From Pseudomonas sp. ADAK13 (lineage in GTDB: Bacteria > Pseudomonadota > Gammaproteobacteria > Pseudomonadales > Pseudomonadaceae), in the NCBI RefSeq assembly GCF_012935715.1, contig NZ_CP052860.1, positions 434,001 through 498,000 of the forward strand: DNA of 64,000 bases. The letters run 5' to 3'. A program made the translations under genes and the position numbers. The notes beneath the pieces were generated by a model. That model worked only from the letters and a program-made list of their open reading frames with translations, made no database searches and was not told the DNA's origin. Positions 8,297 to 16,274 of this stretch are shown here, one piece after another. Positions within the stretch are counted from its first letter, which is position 1. Every line of letters starts with the position of its first letter.

Positions 8297-9124
8297 TCAC
8301 TTGGCCTGGTAAATGATCCCCGGGCTGCACTGCACCATCTGGTAATGATCCGGCAAACCGTTCAGCGCCTCGGAAGCGCCGAGGAACAGGTAACCGCCAC
8401 GCTTGAGGGTGCCGTGGATGCGCAACAGAATGTCTTTCTTCACCTCGGCCGAGAAGTAGATCAACACGTTGCGGCAAAACACCATGTCGAACTTGCCCAG
8501 GCTGGCATAACTGTCCAGCAGATTGAACGAGCGAAACTCCACCCGGCTCTTGATCGGCGCTTTGACCGCCCAGCGCCCCGCGCCTTTAGGGTCGAAGAAA
8601 CGTTGCAACCGCTCCGGGGACAACCCGCGGCCCAGTGCCAGGCTGTCGTATTCGCCGGTCTTGCAATTGGTGAGCATGGTGCCGGACAAGTCAGTGGCAA
8701 CGATTTGCGCCCCTGCCTTCAGTTGGCCCATGTTGGTCCGCTCGAACTCGTCGATGGACATCGAAATCGAATACGGCTCCTGCCCCGACGAACAGGCCGC
8801 CGACCAGATGCGCAGGCGCTGGCCGGGGGCAGCCTTGATGGCCTCGGGCAGCACCTTGTTCTTGAGCACCTCGAACGGATAGGTGTCACGAAACCACAAG
8901 GTTTCGTTGGTGGTCATGGCATCGACCACCATCTCCTTGAGCCCGCTGCGCGGCTGGCCCTGGATCCGCTGCACCAACTCCCCGAGGGACTTGATGCCTT
9001 GCTGCTCCATCAGTTTGTTGAGACGGCTGGATACCAGGTACTGCTTGTTTTCACCGAGCAATATGCCACAGGCTTTTTCCAGGAAGACCCGGAACTGTTC
9101 GAAATCCAAATTACCCGTAGACAA
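8297..9124 (-). CDS. cheR: Chemotaxis protein methyltransferase CheR
   Basis: 275 residues, full length. It transfers methyl groups from SAM to glutamates of chemoreceptors in the cytoplasm. The N-terminal helical CheR_N domain is followed by a Rossmann methyltransferase domain with IWSAACSSGQEPYSISM (SAM-binding loop) and FDMVFCRNVLIYF (acidic loop). The end has LKRGGYLFLGASEAL. It follows cheV by 43 bases, the arrangement known beside flgB in pseudomonads. Confidence 0.96.
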   Translation of the reverse strand: MSTGNLDFEQFRVFLEKACGILLGENKQYLVSSRLNKLMEQQGIKSLGELVQRIQGQPRSGLKEMVVDAMTTNETLWFRDTYPFEVLKNKVLPEAIKAAPGQRLRIWSAACSSGQEPYSISMSIDEFERTNMGQLKAGAQIVATDLSGTMLTNCKTGEYDSLALGRGLSPERLQRFFDPKGAGRWAVKAPIKSRVEFRSFNLLDSYASLGKFDMVFCRNVLIYFSAEVKKDILLRIHGTLKRGGYLFLGASEALNGLPDHYQMVQCSPGIIYQAK

Positions 9125-9167
9125 TGATACCGCCTCTTAAATCGTGTGACCGCCAGGGAAAAAGCCC

Positions 9168-10100
9168 CTAGCCGTGATCTGCTGCCTTGATCCGGTCAAC
9201 TACCCGGGATGCCAGGTCATCAGGGCGGAATTTGGCCAGGAAGTCATCGGCACCGACCTTCTTGACCATTGCCTGATTGAATACACCGGACAACGAAGTA
9301 TGCAGGATGATATGTAATTTTTGCATGCGTGGGTCGTTGCGTATCTCGGCCGTGAGGGTGTAGCCGTCCATTTCCGGCATCTCGATGTCGGAGATCATCA
9401 TCAGGAATTCTTCTTCCGGTTTCTTGCCCTCATCCACCAGCTTGCGCAGGTAATCCAGGGCCTGGCGACCGTCATTAAGCGCCACCACTTCAACGCCAAC
9501 CGTCTGCAGGCAGCGGGACACCTGCTTGCGTGCCACCGAGGAGTCGTCCACCGTCAGCACCCGCAGCGAGATCGCCTTGTGCGCGGTCTCGGCGTCTACT
9601 ACGCCGACCGAAATCGCCTCGGAGGTCGGCGCCACTTCGGCGAGGATTTTCTCCACGTCGATGATTTCCACCAACTGGTTGTCGACCCGCGTCACGGCCG
9701 TGAGGTAGTGATCGCGGCCGGTGCCCTTGGGCGGCGGATGGATCTCTTCCCAGTTCATGTTGACGATGCGTTCCACCGAACGCACCAGGAAACCCTGGGT
9801 CTTGGTGTTGTACTCGGTGATGATCACGAACGGACTTTCGCGGTCCTGCAAACCCGCCGAACCGGTGGCCATGGCCAGGTCAAGAATCGGGATGGTCGCG
9901 CCACGGATGTTCGCCACACCGCACACCACCGGGCTGGACTTGGGCATTATTGTCAGCTTGGGACACTGCAGCACCTCCCGCACCTTGAAGACGTTAATCC
10001 CGTAAAGCTGCTTGCCGTCCAGACGAAACAGCAGCAACTCCAGGCGATTCTGCCCCACCAGCTGTGTGCGCTGGTTTACTGAATCCATTACACCGGCCAT
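9168..10100 (-). CDS. cheV: Chemotaxis coupling protein CheV
   Basis: 310 residues. An N-terminal CheW-like domain (LLLFRLDGKQLYGINVFKVREVL) is fused to a C-terminal receiver (LRVLTVDDSSVARKQVSRCL), with the phosphoacceptor Asp in MMISDIEMPEMDGYTL and a Lys in DFLAKFRP. CheV couples receptors to CheA and is adjusted by phosphorylation. The ATG at 10100 has GTAGGAGT seven bases upstream and is preferred to the in-frame ATG at 10088. It is divergent from flgA. Confidence 0.96.
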   Translation of the reverse strand: MAGVMDSVNQRTQLVGQNRLELLLFRLDGKQLYGINVFKVREVLQCPKLTIMPKSSPVVCGVANIRGATIPILDLAMATGSAGLQDRESPFVIITEYNTKTQGFLVRSVERIVNMNWEEIHPPPKGTGRDHYLTAVTRVDNQLVEIIDVEKILAEVAPTSEAISVGVVDAETAHKAISLRVLTVDDSSVARKQVSRCLQTVGVEVVALNDGRQALDYLRKLVDEGKKPEEEFLMMISDIEMPEMDGYTLTAEIRNDPRMQKLHIILHTSLSGVFNQAMVKKVGADDFLAKFRPDDLASRVVDRIKAADHG

Positions 10101-10152
10101 GCCCAGACTCCTACGCTAAAACTTAGGGGTACGACGCGTACCCAACACTAAA

Positions 10153-10168
10153 CGGCACGAGCTTTGCT
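10153..10168 (+). promoter_or_regulatory. Candidate sigma54 promoter of flgA
   Basis: CGGCACGAGCTTTGCTTT has GG and GC doublets exactly 12 bases apart and fits GGCAC-N5-TTGC. The predicted transcript would start about 10179, only a few bases before the chosen flgA ATG. Confidence 0.55.
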
Positions 10169-10180
10169 TTTTTATTGGCC

Positions 10181-10945
10181 ATGGACATCAAAACGACAGT
10201 TTCCCGACGCCCCCGATCCCCACAGTACCGCAGATTGATCTGCGTCTCGATGGCGTTGCTTGCCCTGGCTGCGGGCCAGCCGGCCCGTGCCAGTAACGTC
10301 ACCTTGCCTGATCTGCTTATCGGCGTCACTCAGGGCTTTCTTGAGTTCACTGTAGAAGATTATCTGGCGACCACACAGACGCCGGGGCGCTATGAAATCC
10401 AGGTCAACCAGCTGGATCCGCGCCTGCGCATGCCGATGTGCGACAAGGAATTGACAGCCTCCCTCGAAAGCCCGGCCCAACCCATCGGGCGCGTGACCGT
10501 GAAGGTTCGCTGCGAAGGCGCCTCGCCCTGGACGGTGTTCGTGCCAGCCCAGGTCAAGCTGTTTCGTGACGTGGTGGTGGTGACCCGGCCGTTGAAACGC
10601 ACCGGAATCATTGGTTACGAAGACGTTGCCATGCGTGAACGGGACATCAGCCTGATCACCCAGAGCTACCTCACGTCCGTTGACCAGGCGATCGGGCAGA
10701 AACTTACCCGACCAATGGTCACCGACCAAGTGATTACCCTGGTCAACCTTGAACAGGCCGAAGTGGTGCGCAAGGGCGACCAGGTGGTGATTTCCGCCAG
10801 CAGCGGCGGACTGAATGTAAAAATGCCCGGGGAAGCCCTGTCCAACGGCGGCATGAGTGAACAGATTCGCGTCAAGAACCTCAATTCCAACCGCGTGATC
10901 AAGGCCCGGGTGACGGCACCCGGGCAGGTTGAGGTGGCTTTATAG
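10181..10945 (+). CDS. flgA: Flagellar basal body P-ring formation chaperone FlgA
   Basis: About 254 residues. It is a periplasmic chaperone for assembly of the P ring around the rod. The N-terminus has a basic stretch (RRPRSPQYRR) and hydrophobic core LICVSMALLALAA ending in PARA, a Sec signal peptide. The mature part begins with a SAF-like region (LPDLLIGVTQGFLEFTVEDY), and the end has VKNLNSNRVIKARVTAPGQVE, typical of FlgA. The ATG at 10181 is used because the TTG at 10175 has no advantage; no clear Shine-Dalgarno precedes either. Confidence 0.93.
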   Translation: MDIKTTVSRRPRSPQYRRLICVSMALLALAAGQPARASNVTLPDLLIGVTQGFLEFTVEDYLATTQTPGRYEIQVNQLDPRLRMPMCDKELTASLESPAQPIGRVTVKVRCEGASPWTVFVPAQVKLFRDVVVVTRPLKRTGIIGYEDVAMRERDISLITQSYLTSVDQAIGQKLTRPMVTDQVITLVNLEQAEVVRKGDQVVISASSGGLNVKMPGEALSNGGMSEQIRVKNLNSNRVIKARVTAPGQVEVAL

Positions 10946-11023
10946 ATCACTGGCATAGGACGCCAGCTTTTCCTACACTGTGCGCAAAGCAGCATCGCGT
11001 ATAGGTTTATTGTCAATCGAGCC

Positions 11024-11050
11024 TAAAGTTTGTCCGGGTATGGCCGAAAA
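11024..11050 (+). promoter_or_regulatory. Sigma28 (FliA) promoter of flgM
   Basis: TAAAGTTT, an 11-base spacer and GCCGAAAA match the FliA consensus TAAAGTTT-N11-GCCGATAA with one mismatch. It lies 38 bases before the flgM ATG, so sigma28 would drive expression of its own anti-sigma factor. Confidence 0.9.
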
Positions 11051-11087
11051 CATGGCAAGCGTCCAAATACCCAGAGGTTTTTTTAAC

Positions 11088-11411
11088 ATGGTCATCGATT
11101 TCAGTCGTTTGAATAACGCCCTGCCAACGCCTGGCTCTTCGCGCACCAGCGGTGCCAAAGACAGCGTTGAAGCCAAGTCCCAGCCTCTGCCTGCCAAGAC
11201 AGAACAGGCCGGTGCCAGCCAAAGCGGGGAATCGGTACACCTGAGCAATGAGGCTCAACAGTTGCAGAAGGTCACTGACTCGCTGAGCGATCAGCCGGTT
11301 GTCAATAAAGCCCGCGTGGCCGAATTGAAGCAGGCGATTGCGGATGGCAGCTATAAGGTCGACAGCAACCGTGTAGCCAGCAAGCTGCTTAACTTCGAAG
11401 CCGAGCGCTAG
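11088..11411 (+). CDS. flgM: Negative regulator of flagellin synthesis (anti-sigma28 factor FlgM)
   Basis: 107 residues from ATG at 11088, which has AGAGG upstream. The frame is open further upstream, but that extension would cross the sigma28 promoter. FlgM binds FliA until it is exported through the finished hook. The N-terminus MVIDFSRLN and disordered Pro/Ser/Ala stretch match FlgM. The C-terminal FliA-binding helices are in [19 protein letters not shown] and ASKLLNFE. It is followed by flgN 48 bases downstream. Confidence 0.95.
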   Translation: MVIDFSRLNNALPTPGSSRTSGAKDSVEAKSQPLPAKTEQAGASQSGESVHLSNEAQQLQKVTDSLSDQPVVNKARVAELKQAIADGSYKVDSNRVASKLLNFEAER

Positions 11412-11459
11412 GCAAAGGCCTGCGCCAGGCTTTTGGACGCTTAAACCCCAAGGCCAGCC

Positions 11460-11927
11460 ATGCACGACGAAAACTTGCTACAACTGATCATTGAAGATTT
11501 GACTCCCGCACAGCAGTTGCTGGAGTTACTTCGGGAAGAATCCCTGGCCCTGTTCGGCCGCGACATGCGCATGCTGGAAGAAATTCTGGCTCGCAAGCAA
11601 TCGCTGATCGTCCTGCTGGAACAACACGGCAAGAAACGCAGCCAGATTCTCGTCAGCCTGGGCCTGCCTGCCGACCACAAAGGCCTGGAGCAACTCGCCA
11701 GCCACTCCACGGTCGGCGACCAGTTGCTGGCCCAGAGCAAAGAACTCAACCAGTTGCTGACCCTGTGCCAGGAAACCAACATCGTCAACGGCCAGGCGAT
11801 CCAGCGTCAACAAGCCACGACCGCCAATCAGTTGCGTATCCTCCACGGCGGCGAGCCTCCAGCCCTCTACAACGCTCAAGGCTCCACCTCACGCCTGGCC
11901 AAGCCAAGCACCCGCAGCCAAGCCTGA
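11460..11927 (+). CDS. flgN: Flagellar export chaperone FlgN
   Basis: 155 residues, mostly helical. FlgN is the cytoplasmic chaperone of hook-associated proteins FlgK and FlgL. LLQLIIEDLTPAQQLLELLR and VLLEQHGKKRSQILVSLGLP fit the FlgN family, and its position after flgM is the standard pairing. The last 25 residues are Ser/Pro-rich and probably flexible. Confidence 0.93.
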   Translation: MHDENLLQLIIEDLTPAQQLLELLREESLALFGRDMRMLEEILARKQSLIVLLEQHGKKRSQILVSLGLPADHKGLEQLASHSTVGDQLLAQSKELNQLLTLCQETNIVNGQAIQRQQATTANQLRILHGGEPPALYNAQGSTSRLAKPSTRSQA

Positions 11928-12022
11928 AACCAGTTTAAGCGCGCCCTATCCAAGGCGCGCCACATGCTGGCAAAATGAAAGCACTTGCGTGTAGTCGTAT
12001 TTTGTCTGGAGATGGAAGAACC

Positions 12023-12772
12023 GTGTTCAACGCCCTTAACGCGGAAGATGCTCCGCAGCCACCCAAGGTACTCACCACGCCGCTGGAAATCGCGGGCACC
12101 TTGCGGATGCTGCAAGAGAGCCACGACCCGCTGATCATCACCTTCCACGAACGCAACCAGCGCTTTCAAAGCTACCTGGTCGAAGTCGACCGGGACAGCA
12201 AGTCGCTGGCCCTGGACGAAATGATCCCGCGTGACGGCGAACGCTACCTTGAGAATGGCGAAGCTTTCCGTATCGAAGGTTTTCATGATGGCGTGCGAGT
12301 GGCCTGGGAAAGCAACGGCACCCTGACCCTTGACGAAGCCCACGGCCACCGCGTTTATCGCGGCAGCATGCCCGACGAAGTGATTTACCATCAGCGCCGC
12401 AATGCGTTCCGCGCGGCCCTGAAGCTGGCGCAACTGGTGAACGTCGAGCTGGGCGGTGAAAAACTCAAGGCCCCCATCGGCGGCAAGCTGCTGGATATTT
12501 CCGCCACCGGCTGCAAATTGCGTTTCGAAGGGGACATCTCCGAGCGCCTGCAACTGGGCCAGGTCTACGACCGCTTCATCGCCGCCCTGCCCTTTGGCAG
12601 CATGACCACCTCGGTGGAACTGCGCTATCTGCACTTCGAAGAAAGGATCAACACCACCTTCGCCGGCGTGCGCTTTCACAACATGAGCGGGCTGGTGCAG
12701 CGCCAGGTCGAACGGTTCGTCTACCAACTGCAGCGCGAAGCGCGTCGGTTCGACAAGGACGACGATCTTTAA
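12023..12772 (+). CDS. flgZ: PilZ-domain flagellar brake protein (FlgZ/YcgR)
   Basis: About 249 residues from GTG at 12023, which has TGGAGATGG upstream; the frame also contains an ATG at 11975 without a good ribosome site. The N-terminal YcgR_N domain ([19 protein letters not shown]) precedes a PilZ domain with the c-di-GMP motifs [11 protein letters not shown] and DISATGCKL. With c-di-GMP bound, such proteins slow the flagellar motor. The location after flgMN is the one known for flgZ in P. fluorescens. Confidence 0.92.
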   Translation: MFNALNAEDAPQPPKVLTTPLEIAGTLRMLQESHDPLIITFHERNQRFQSYLVEVDRDSKSLALDEMIPRDGERYLENGEAFRIEGFHDGVRVAWESNGTLTLDEAHGHRVYRGSMPDEVIYHQRRNAFRAALKLAQLVNVELGGEKLKAPIGGKLLDISATGCKLRFEGDISERLQLGQVYDRFIAALPFGSMTTSVELRYLHFEERINTTFAGVRFHNMSGLVQRQVERFVYQLQREARRFDKDDDL

Positions 12773-12788
12773 GCAGTAAAAGGCCGCG

Positions 12789-12829
12789 AAAAAAAAACGG
12801 GCAGCTCCTTAAAGGAACTGCCCGTTTTT
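12789..12829. terminator. Bidirectional terminator between flgZ and the MFS gene
   Basis: AAACGGGCAG and CTGCCCGTTT form a strong stem with an A run on the left and a T run on the right, between two convergent genes. Confidence 0.85.
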
Positions 12830-12833
12830 GCTT

Positions 12834-14222
12834 TCAGGGGCGCGCCCTGCTCAGGTCGTGAGGGTGATCATCCGGGTCCGGATGCTCCAGGGGCTCGGTG
12901 ACAAGTTCCGGCTCATCCACCACCGGCTCGGGATCCACCTCGGGCTCCGGGTCCGGAACGGCGGTCTGCATCTGCTCCTGCACCACCTGCTCATCCACAC
13001 GCGGGTCGAGGCATGCCACCAGTGGCGAACTGGACATGCTGTCGGGCATCGCCACGTGGTGCAGCGGTGCGTCGTCCACCTGATGCAGGTTGGTGACCGC
13101 CTTCGGCCGGATGCGCCAGACCAGGATCAACGCACACAGGCTGAAAAACGCGTACAGCATGTGGCTGCCGAACAGCTTCATCACCACACCTGCCAACAGC
13201 GGACCGACACTCGCGCCGACCCCGTAGGTCACCAGCAACATTGCCGTGAGCGACACCCGGCGATCGCCCTCGACGTGGTCATTGGAGAACGCCACGGCCA
13301 ACGGATACAGGCAGAATTGCACCAGGGAGCAGAGAAAGCCCGCAACAAACAGCACTTCCAGCGGCACCTGACTCATGATCGCCAGCGGCAGCGCGGCCAC
13401 CGCCAGGCACAAGGCGAAGCAGCGGATCAACAGCGCGCGGTCATAGCGGTCAGACAACCAGCCCAGCGGCCATTGCACCAGCAGCCCGGCGAAGATGCAG
13501 CTACCCATGAACAGACCGACCTGCTCGGTGGTCAGCCCTTGCTGCGAGGCATAGAGCGGCGCCAAACCATAGAACGAACCCACGATCAGCCCAGCACCCA
13601 ACACGGTACTGAGGGACTGTGGCACCCGCTTGATAAAGAAACGCGGTTCCATCGGCGCCGGGTGCAGGGGCGCCGGGTGAATGCGGCGAGTCATCGCCAC
13701 CGGTACCAGGCACAGCGCAAAACACAGCGCGACCAGCATCAGCAACTCAAGCCCCAATTGCGGGTGCATCACAAGAATCAGTTGGCCCAGCACCAGGCCC
13801 AGGTACGACGCGATCATGTAGCCGCTGAACACCACGCCCCGCTGCTTGGCGTCTGCCTGCTCGTTGAGCCAGCTCTCGATGACCATGTACTGGCACATCA
13901 TGCCGAGGCCGACAATCATCCGCAGCACGATCCAGGCCGGCAGCCAATTGATCAGCCCGTGCCCGAGCACCGCCGCGCCGACAATCCCGGCACAGGTGGC
14001 ATACGCCCGGATATGCCCGACCCGGGCAATCAGGCGGTGACCGATCTTGCCCCCCAATACCAGGCCAAAATAGTTGGCCGCCATCAACGCACCGACCCAC
14101 AGGCTGTCGACGTGGTCTGCCGCCAGGCGCAAGGCCAGGTAAGTACTGAGCAGGCCGGAGCCGATCAGCATCATCAAGGAGGCAAAATAAAGGGCTCGAA
14201 AAGATTTCCAGATCTGGCGCAT
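12834..14222 (-). CDS. MFS transporter, YcaD-like, with acidic proline-rich tail
   Basis: About 462 residues from the ATG at 14222 (MRQIWKSFRALYFASLM); the frame is open to 14303, but the extra residues look non-coding. Around twelve hydrophobic segments, GGKIGHRLIARVGHIRAYA (loop 2-3 motif) and VQWPLGWLSDRYDRALLI (second-half motif) identify a major facilitator. The last 80 residues are hydrophilic and rich in Pro, Glu and Asp (DPEPEVDPEPVVDEPELVTE), a cytoplasmic tail longer than usual for the family. The substrate is not evident. Confidence 0.85.
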   Translation of the reverse strand: MRQIWKSFRALYFASLMMLIGSGLLSTYLALRLAADHVDSLWVGALMAANYFGLVLGGKIGHRLIARVGHIRAYATCAGIVGAAVLGHGLINWLPAWIVLRMIVGLGMMCQYMVIESWLNEQADAKQRGVVFSGYMIASYLGLVLGQLILVMHPQLGLELLMLVALCFALCLVPVAMTRRIHPAPLHPAPMEPRFFIKRVPQSLSTVLGAGLIVGSFYGLAPLYASQQGLTTEQVGLFMGSCIFAGLLVQWPLGWLSDRYDRALLIRCFALCLAVAALPLAIMSQVPLEVLFVAGFLCSLVQFCLYPLAVAFSNDHVEGDRRVSLTAMLLVTYGVGASVGPLLAGVVMKLFGSHMLYAFFSLCALILVWRIRPKAVTNLHQVDDAPLHHVAMPDSMSSSPLVACLDPRVDEQVVQEQMQTAVPDPEPEVDPEPVVDEPELVTEPLEHPDPDDHPHDLSRARP

Positions 14223-14498
14223 CGGCGTTCCGAGCGGCTCCTTGCAGTGGGGGTTCAGGGCTACCGGAATGATAGTCCCGCGTCGTCGGGTCCGGACAGC
14301 CAAAACACGCGGTTGCCGGGGAATATTTTGCTCATGCCAATTGGCTACGTGTCAGACGCTCGACAATGACCCGCGAGGTACACGATGCAGACGAATACTT
14401 GCGTCGCCCCGCTCTTGCCTCCCGTGTGAACGTCAAACGCCGGCAAGGTTCGGTTGGTGTTTGAAAAGACTGGCGCACCTGGACGCCCAGCCACAAAA

Positions 14499-14528
14499 AA
14501 GCCCCGCCAGACAAATCTGATCGGGGCT
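14499..14528 (-). terminator. Terminator downstream of tRNA-Arg(CCT)
   Basis: On the minus strand GAGCCCCGATCAGA pairs with TCTGGCGGGGC and a run of six T follows. Confidence 0.75.
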
Positions 14529-14565
14529 CTCTGACGTTTCAGCCACTTGGGCAGCAACGATTATA

Positions 14566-14642
14566 TGGTGTCCCAGGGCCGGTTCGAACGGCCAACCTTC
14601 CCCTTAGGAGGGGGATGCTCTATCCAATTGAGCTACTGGGAC
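14566..14642 (-). tRNA. tRNA-Arg (anticodon CCT)
   Basis: 77 bases on the minus strand. The 5' GTCCCAG pairs with 3' CTGGGAC followed by encoded ACCA; the anticodon loop is CTCCTAA and the T arm has GTTCGAACC. It reads AGG codons, which are rare in this genome type. Confidence 0.95.
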
Positions 14643-14802
14643 AAATGACAGCCATCGGGCCAGAGGCGCGGCGATAGACGGCGTGCATGTTAACGGCGCA
14701 GGTGAATTTTGTCATGTCGTCCGTGGGCTTTTTGAGTGTAGGCCCATGCCCGCGATCGCAAGTCGCATTCCGCTCAATGATTACGGGCAATCCGCAGCCA
14801 TC

Positions 14803-14846
14803 GTGCAAAATGCACTCCCCCAAAATGCCATCATTGCAAATTGCAA
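14803..14846. promoter_or_regulatory. Two small symmetric repeats upstream of a sigma54-like promoter
   Basis: GTGCAAAATGCAC (14803-14815) and TTGCAAATTGCAA (14834-14846) lie 65-108 bases upstream of the sigma54-like promoter, the distance expected for activator sites. Which activator would bind is unknown. Confidence 0.35.
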
Positions 14847-14910
14847 CATCACACCTACCTGGACAGTAATTAACTATTTGATTTTAAAGGATTTATTATC
14901 AAATAAAGAC

Positions 14911-14926
14911 TGGCACGGCACCTGCA
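14911..14926 (+). promoter_or_regulatory. Sigma54-like promoter for the small membrane protein genes
   Basis: TGGCACGGCACCTGCA has the full TGGCAC -24 element and a GC at -12 spaced by exactly 12 bases, with CTGC in place of TTGC. The stretch between the tRNA gene and here is AT-rich and holds no gene. Confidence 0.6.
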
Positions 14927-14979
14927 ATCCTTTATCCTACAAATACAGTCCGGCCCAGCCATCTGCGGAGAACATGCCC

Positions 14980-15207
14980 ATGAACAGCGCACTTCTACTA
15001 GCCCTCAATACCGTTGCATTGGCTGCGCTGGTGATGTTCCATTTTCAATCCAACACCTCCGACGACGCGGCGCAAGTCAGCCAGGCGATCCCCCATCACC
15101 TGCAGCAACGCCCGCAACTGGCGGTCATGAAGCCGAACATGCAATCACCGCTGCAACTGACCCAGGGCACTCAAGCTGCCCCTTCGACTGAACACTGGGT
15201 TTTCTGA
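14980..15207 (+). CDS. Small single-pass membrane protein of unknown function
   Basis: 75 residues from ATG at 14980, which has GGAG nine bases upstream; the ATG at 14974 is too close to that site. One N-terminal hydrophobic segment (LLLALNTVALAALVMFHF) acts as signal anchor, and the rest is polar and rich in Gln, Ser, Thr and Pro. I do not recognise the family. A sigma54-like promoter precedes it, and a second small membrane protein follows 20 bases downstream, so the two probably form an operon. Confidence 0.7.
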   Translation: MNSALLLALNTVALAALVMFHFQSNTSDDAAQVSQAIPHHLQQRPQLAVMKPNMQSPLQLTQGTQAAPSTEHWVF

Positions 15208-15227
15208 ACCGCTTACCGGAGTATTCC

Positions 15228-15407
15228 ATGACCAAGCCCGCCTGGCTGTTTCTGACACTGGCCCTGGCCTGCGCCGGCCTCGGCCTGAACGTAGTGTCGC
15301 AAGACCTGCAGACCGTCTCTTTCGTCGCCGCCGGTGTGTTTGGCAGCCTGTGGGTACTGGCAATCGTCATTGGTCGCCGCATCAAATTCGACCCCGTACT
15401 GCGCTGA
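15228..15407 (+). CDS. Small two-helix membrane protein of unknown function
   Basis: 59 residues beginning MTKPAWLFLTLALACAGLGL. CCGGAG lies seven bases before the ATG. Two hydrophobic segments (about 5-22 and 31-50) are separated by a short polar loop (NVVSQDLQ), and the tail is basic (GRRIKFDPVLR). It probably sits in the inner membrane. The function is not evident; the link to the preceding gene rests on spacing only. Confidence 0.7.
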   Translation: MTKPAWLFLTLALACAGLGLNVVSQDLQTVSFVAAGVFGSLWVLAIVIGRRIKFDPVLR

Positions 15408-15499
15408 ATCTCCCCGCTCGTCGCCCTTCCGAAACTAGCTGCCACCTACCGGATCATTCGTCCGGGCAGCTGACCATATGTCGCTCCGCCCTCGTAAAT

Positions 15500-15511
15500 T
15501 GGCAATTTGCC
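15500..15511. promoter_or_regulatory. Candidate AmrZ box 1
   Basis: TGGCAATTTGCC reads as TGGCA-N4-GCC on both strands. It resembles the TGGCAAAACGCC element recalled for AmrZ autoregulation. Confidence 0.45.
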
Positions 15512-15661
15512 ACTAATCTTAAAGTTAAGGGCAAAAGGCCATATTGCTATAGGATGTGCGCCCGAAAAGCCTTTTGCGCCTAGGGCCCGCGGCCTTGCCC
15601 CCTGTTTGGGTGCAACCGTGGAAAAGTTTTCCAACCAGTCCGCAAATTTTGAAATGAGTAC

Positions 15662-15673
15662 TGGCATAAAGCC
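15662..15673 (+). promoter_or_regulatory. Candidate AmrZ box 2
   Basis: TGGCATAAAGCC fits TGGCANNAAGCC and lies 105 bases, about ten helical turns, from box 3. Confidence 0.5.
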
Positions 15674-15759
15674 GGTAGCCGGTTCAATATTTGTCACAGA
15701 ATTGACGCCAAGGAACTGGCAAATCTGAGGCATGATGCGGCCTCTTTGCAATTCAGGTT

Positions 15760-15787
15760 GAACATTTGGCAGCAAGCCTTGTCCTAA
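15760..15787 (+). promoter_or_regulatory. AlgU-like promoter with embedded AmrZ box 3
   Basis: GAACAT, a 16-base spacer and TCCTAA loosely fit the AlgU consensus GAACTT-N16-TCTGA. The spacer contains TGGCAGCAAGCC (15767-15778), a TGGCANNAAGCC box like that at 15662. AlgU dependence and self-repression are known for amrZ in P. aeruginosa; the match here is partial. Confidence 0.4.
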
Positions 15788-15843
15788 CATTCATCTTGCG
15801 GCCAATTCCAAAAACCGCTCCCCTGAACTAACCGGTTAAATAT

Positions 15844-16170
15844 ATGCGCCCATTGAAACAGGCAATTTATTCCAGCCGTACGGCTGACAAGTTCGTCGTA
15901 CGTCTGCCAGACGGAATGCGGGAACGCATTGCCGAGGTGGCTCGCAATCATCACCGCAGCATGAACTCCGAAATCATCGCACGCCTGGAACAAAGCCTGA
16001 TTCAGGAAGGTGCGCTGGGCGACGAGCTGAGCATGCGCCTGGACAGCCCCGAGCTGTCACTGCACGAACGCGAACTGCTGCAGCGTTTTCGTCAGCTCTC
16101 CCACCGCCAGCAAAATGCTCTCGTCTCGCTTATTGCACATGACGTTGAGGCAGCCGCAGAAGCCAACTGA
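15844..16170 (+). CDS. amrZ: Ribbon-helix-helix regulator AmrZ (AlgZ)
   Basis: 108 residues, the usual length. It is an Arc-type DNA-binding regulator of alginate, motility, biofilm and c-di-GMP genes in pseudomonads. The N-terminal RHH domain reads [19 protein letters not shown] with [18 protein letters not shown], where the beta strand KFVVRL contacts DNA. The C-terminal part ([20 protein letters not shown]) is the tetramerisation region. The start lacks a strong Shine-Dalgarno. A terminator follows at 16188. Confidence 0.95.
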   Translation: MRPLKQAIYSSRTADKFVVRLPDGMRERIAEVARNHHRSMNSEIIARLEQSLIQEGALGDELSMRLDSPELSLHERELLQRFRQLSHRQQNALVSLIAHDVEAAAEAN

Positions 16171-16187
16171 TTGGCAACCGAAAGCTG

Positions 16188-16215
16188 AAAGCCAGCCATG
16201 CGCTGGCTTTTTTTT
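16188..16215 (+). terminator. Terminator of amrZ
   Basis: AAAGCCAGC and GCTGGCTTT form a stem with a five-base loop followed by a T run. Confidence 0.85.
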
Positions 16216-16227
16216 GCCTGTGATTTG

Positions 16228-16263
16228 GTAAAGAAAGGATCAAGGGGCACAAGCCCCTTGATC
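16228..16263 (-). terminator. Terminator of mgtE
   Basis: GATCAAGGGGC and GCCCCTTGATC form an 11-base perfect stem. On the minus strand it is followed by a T-rich stretch. It lies 12 bases past the mgtE stop. Confidence 0.75.
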
Positions 16264-16274
16264 GGGAGAAGGGA

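Larger units (their letters stand above)
15408..15843. other. Gene-free regulatory region upstream of amrZ
   Basis: 436 bases without a convincing gene. It holds three AmrZ-like boxes, an AlgU-like promoter, a long inverted repeat (GGCAAAAGGC near 15531 with GCCTTTTGC near 15579) and a symmetric GGAAAAGTTTTCC near 15619. The length and the repeats suggest a heavily controlled promoter. Confidence 0.6.

Noticed and set aside
12828..14369. 513-residue His/Gln-rich open frame opposite the MFS gene
   Set aside because: Antisense shadow; the composition (many His, Gln, Arg) is typical of a reverse-complemented membrane protein gene.
14683..14979. Upstream extension of the small membrane protein to 174 residues
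   Set aside because: The extension crosses the sigma54-like promoter and lacks coding character; GGAG supports the ATG at 14980.
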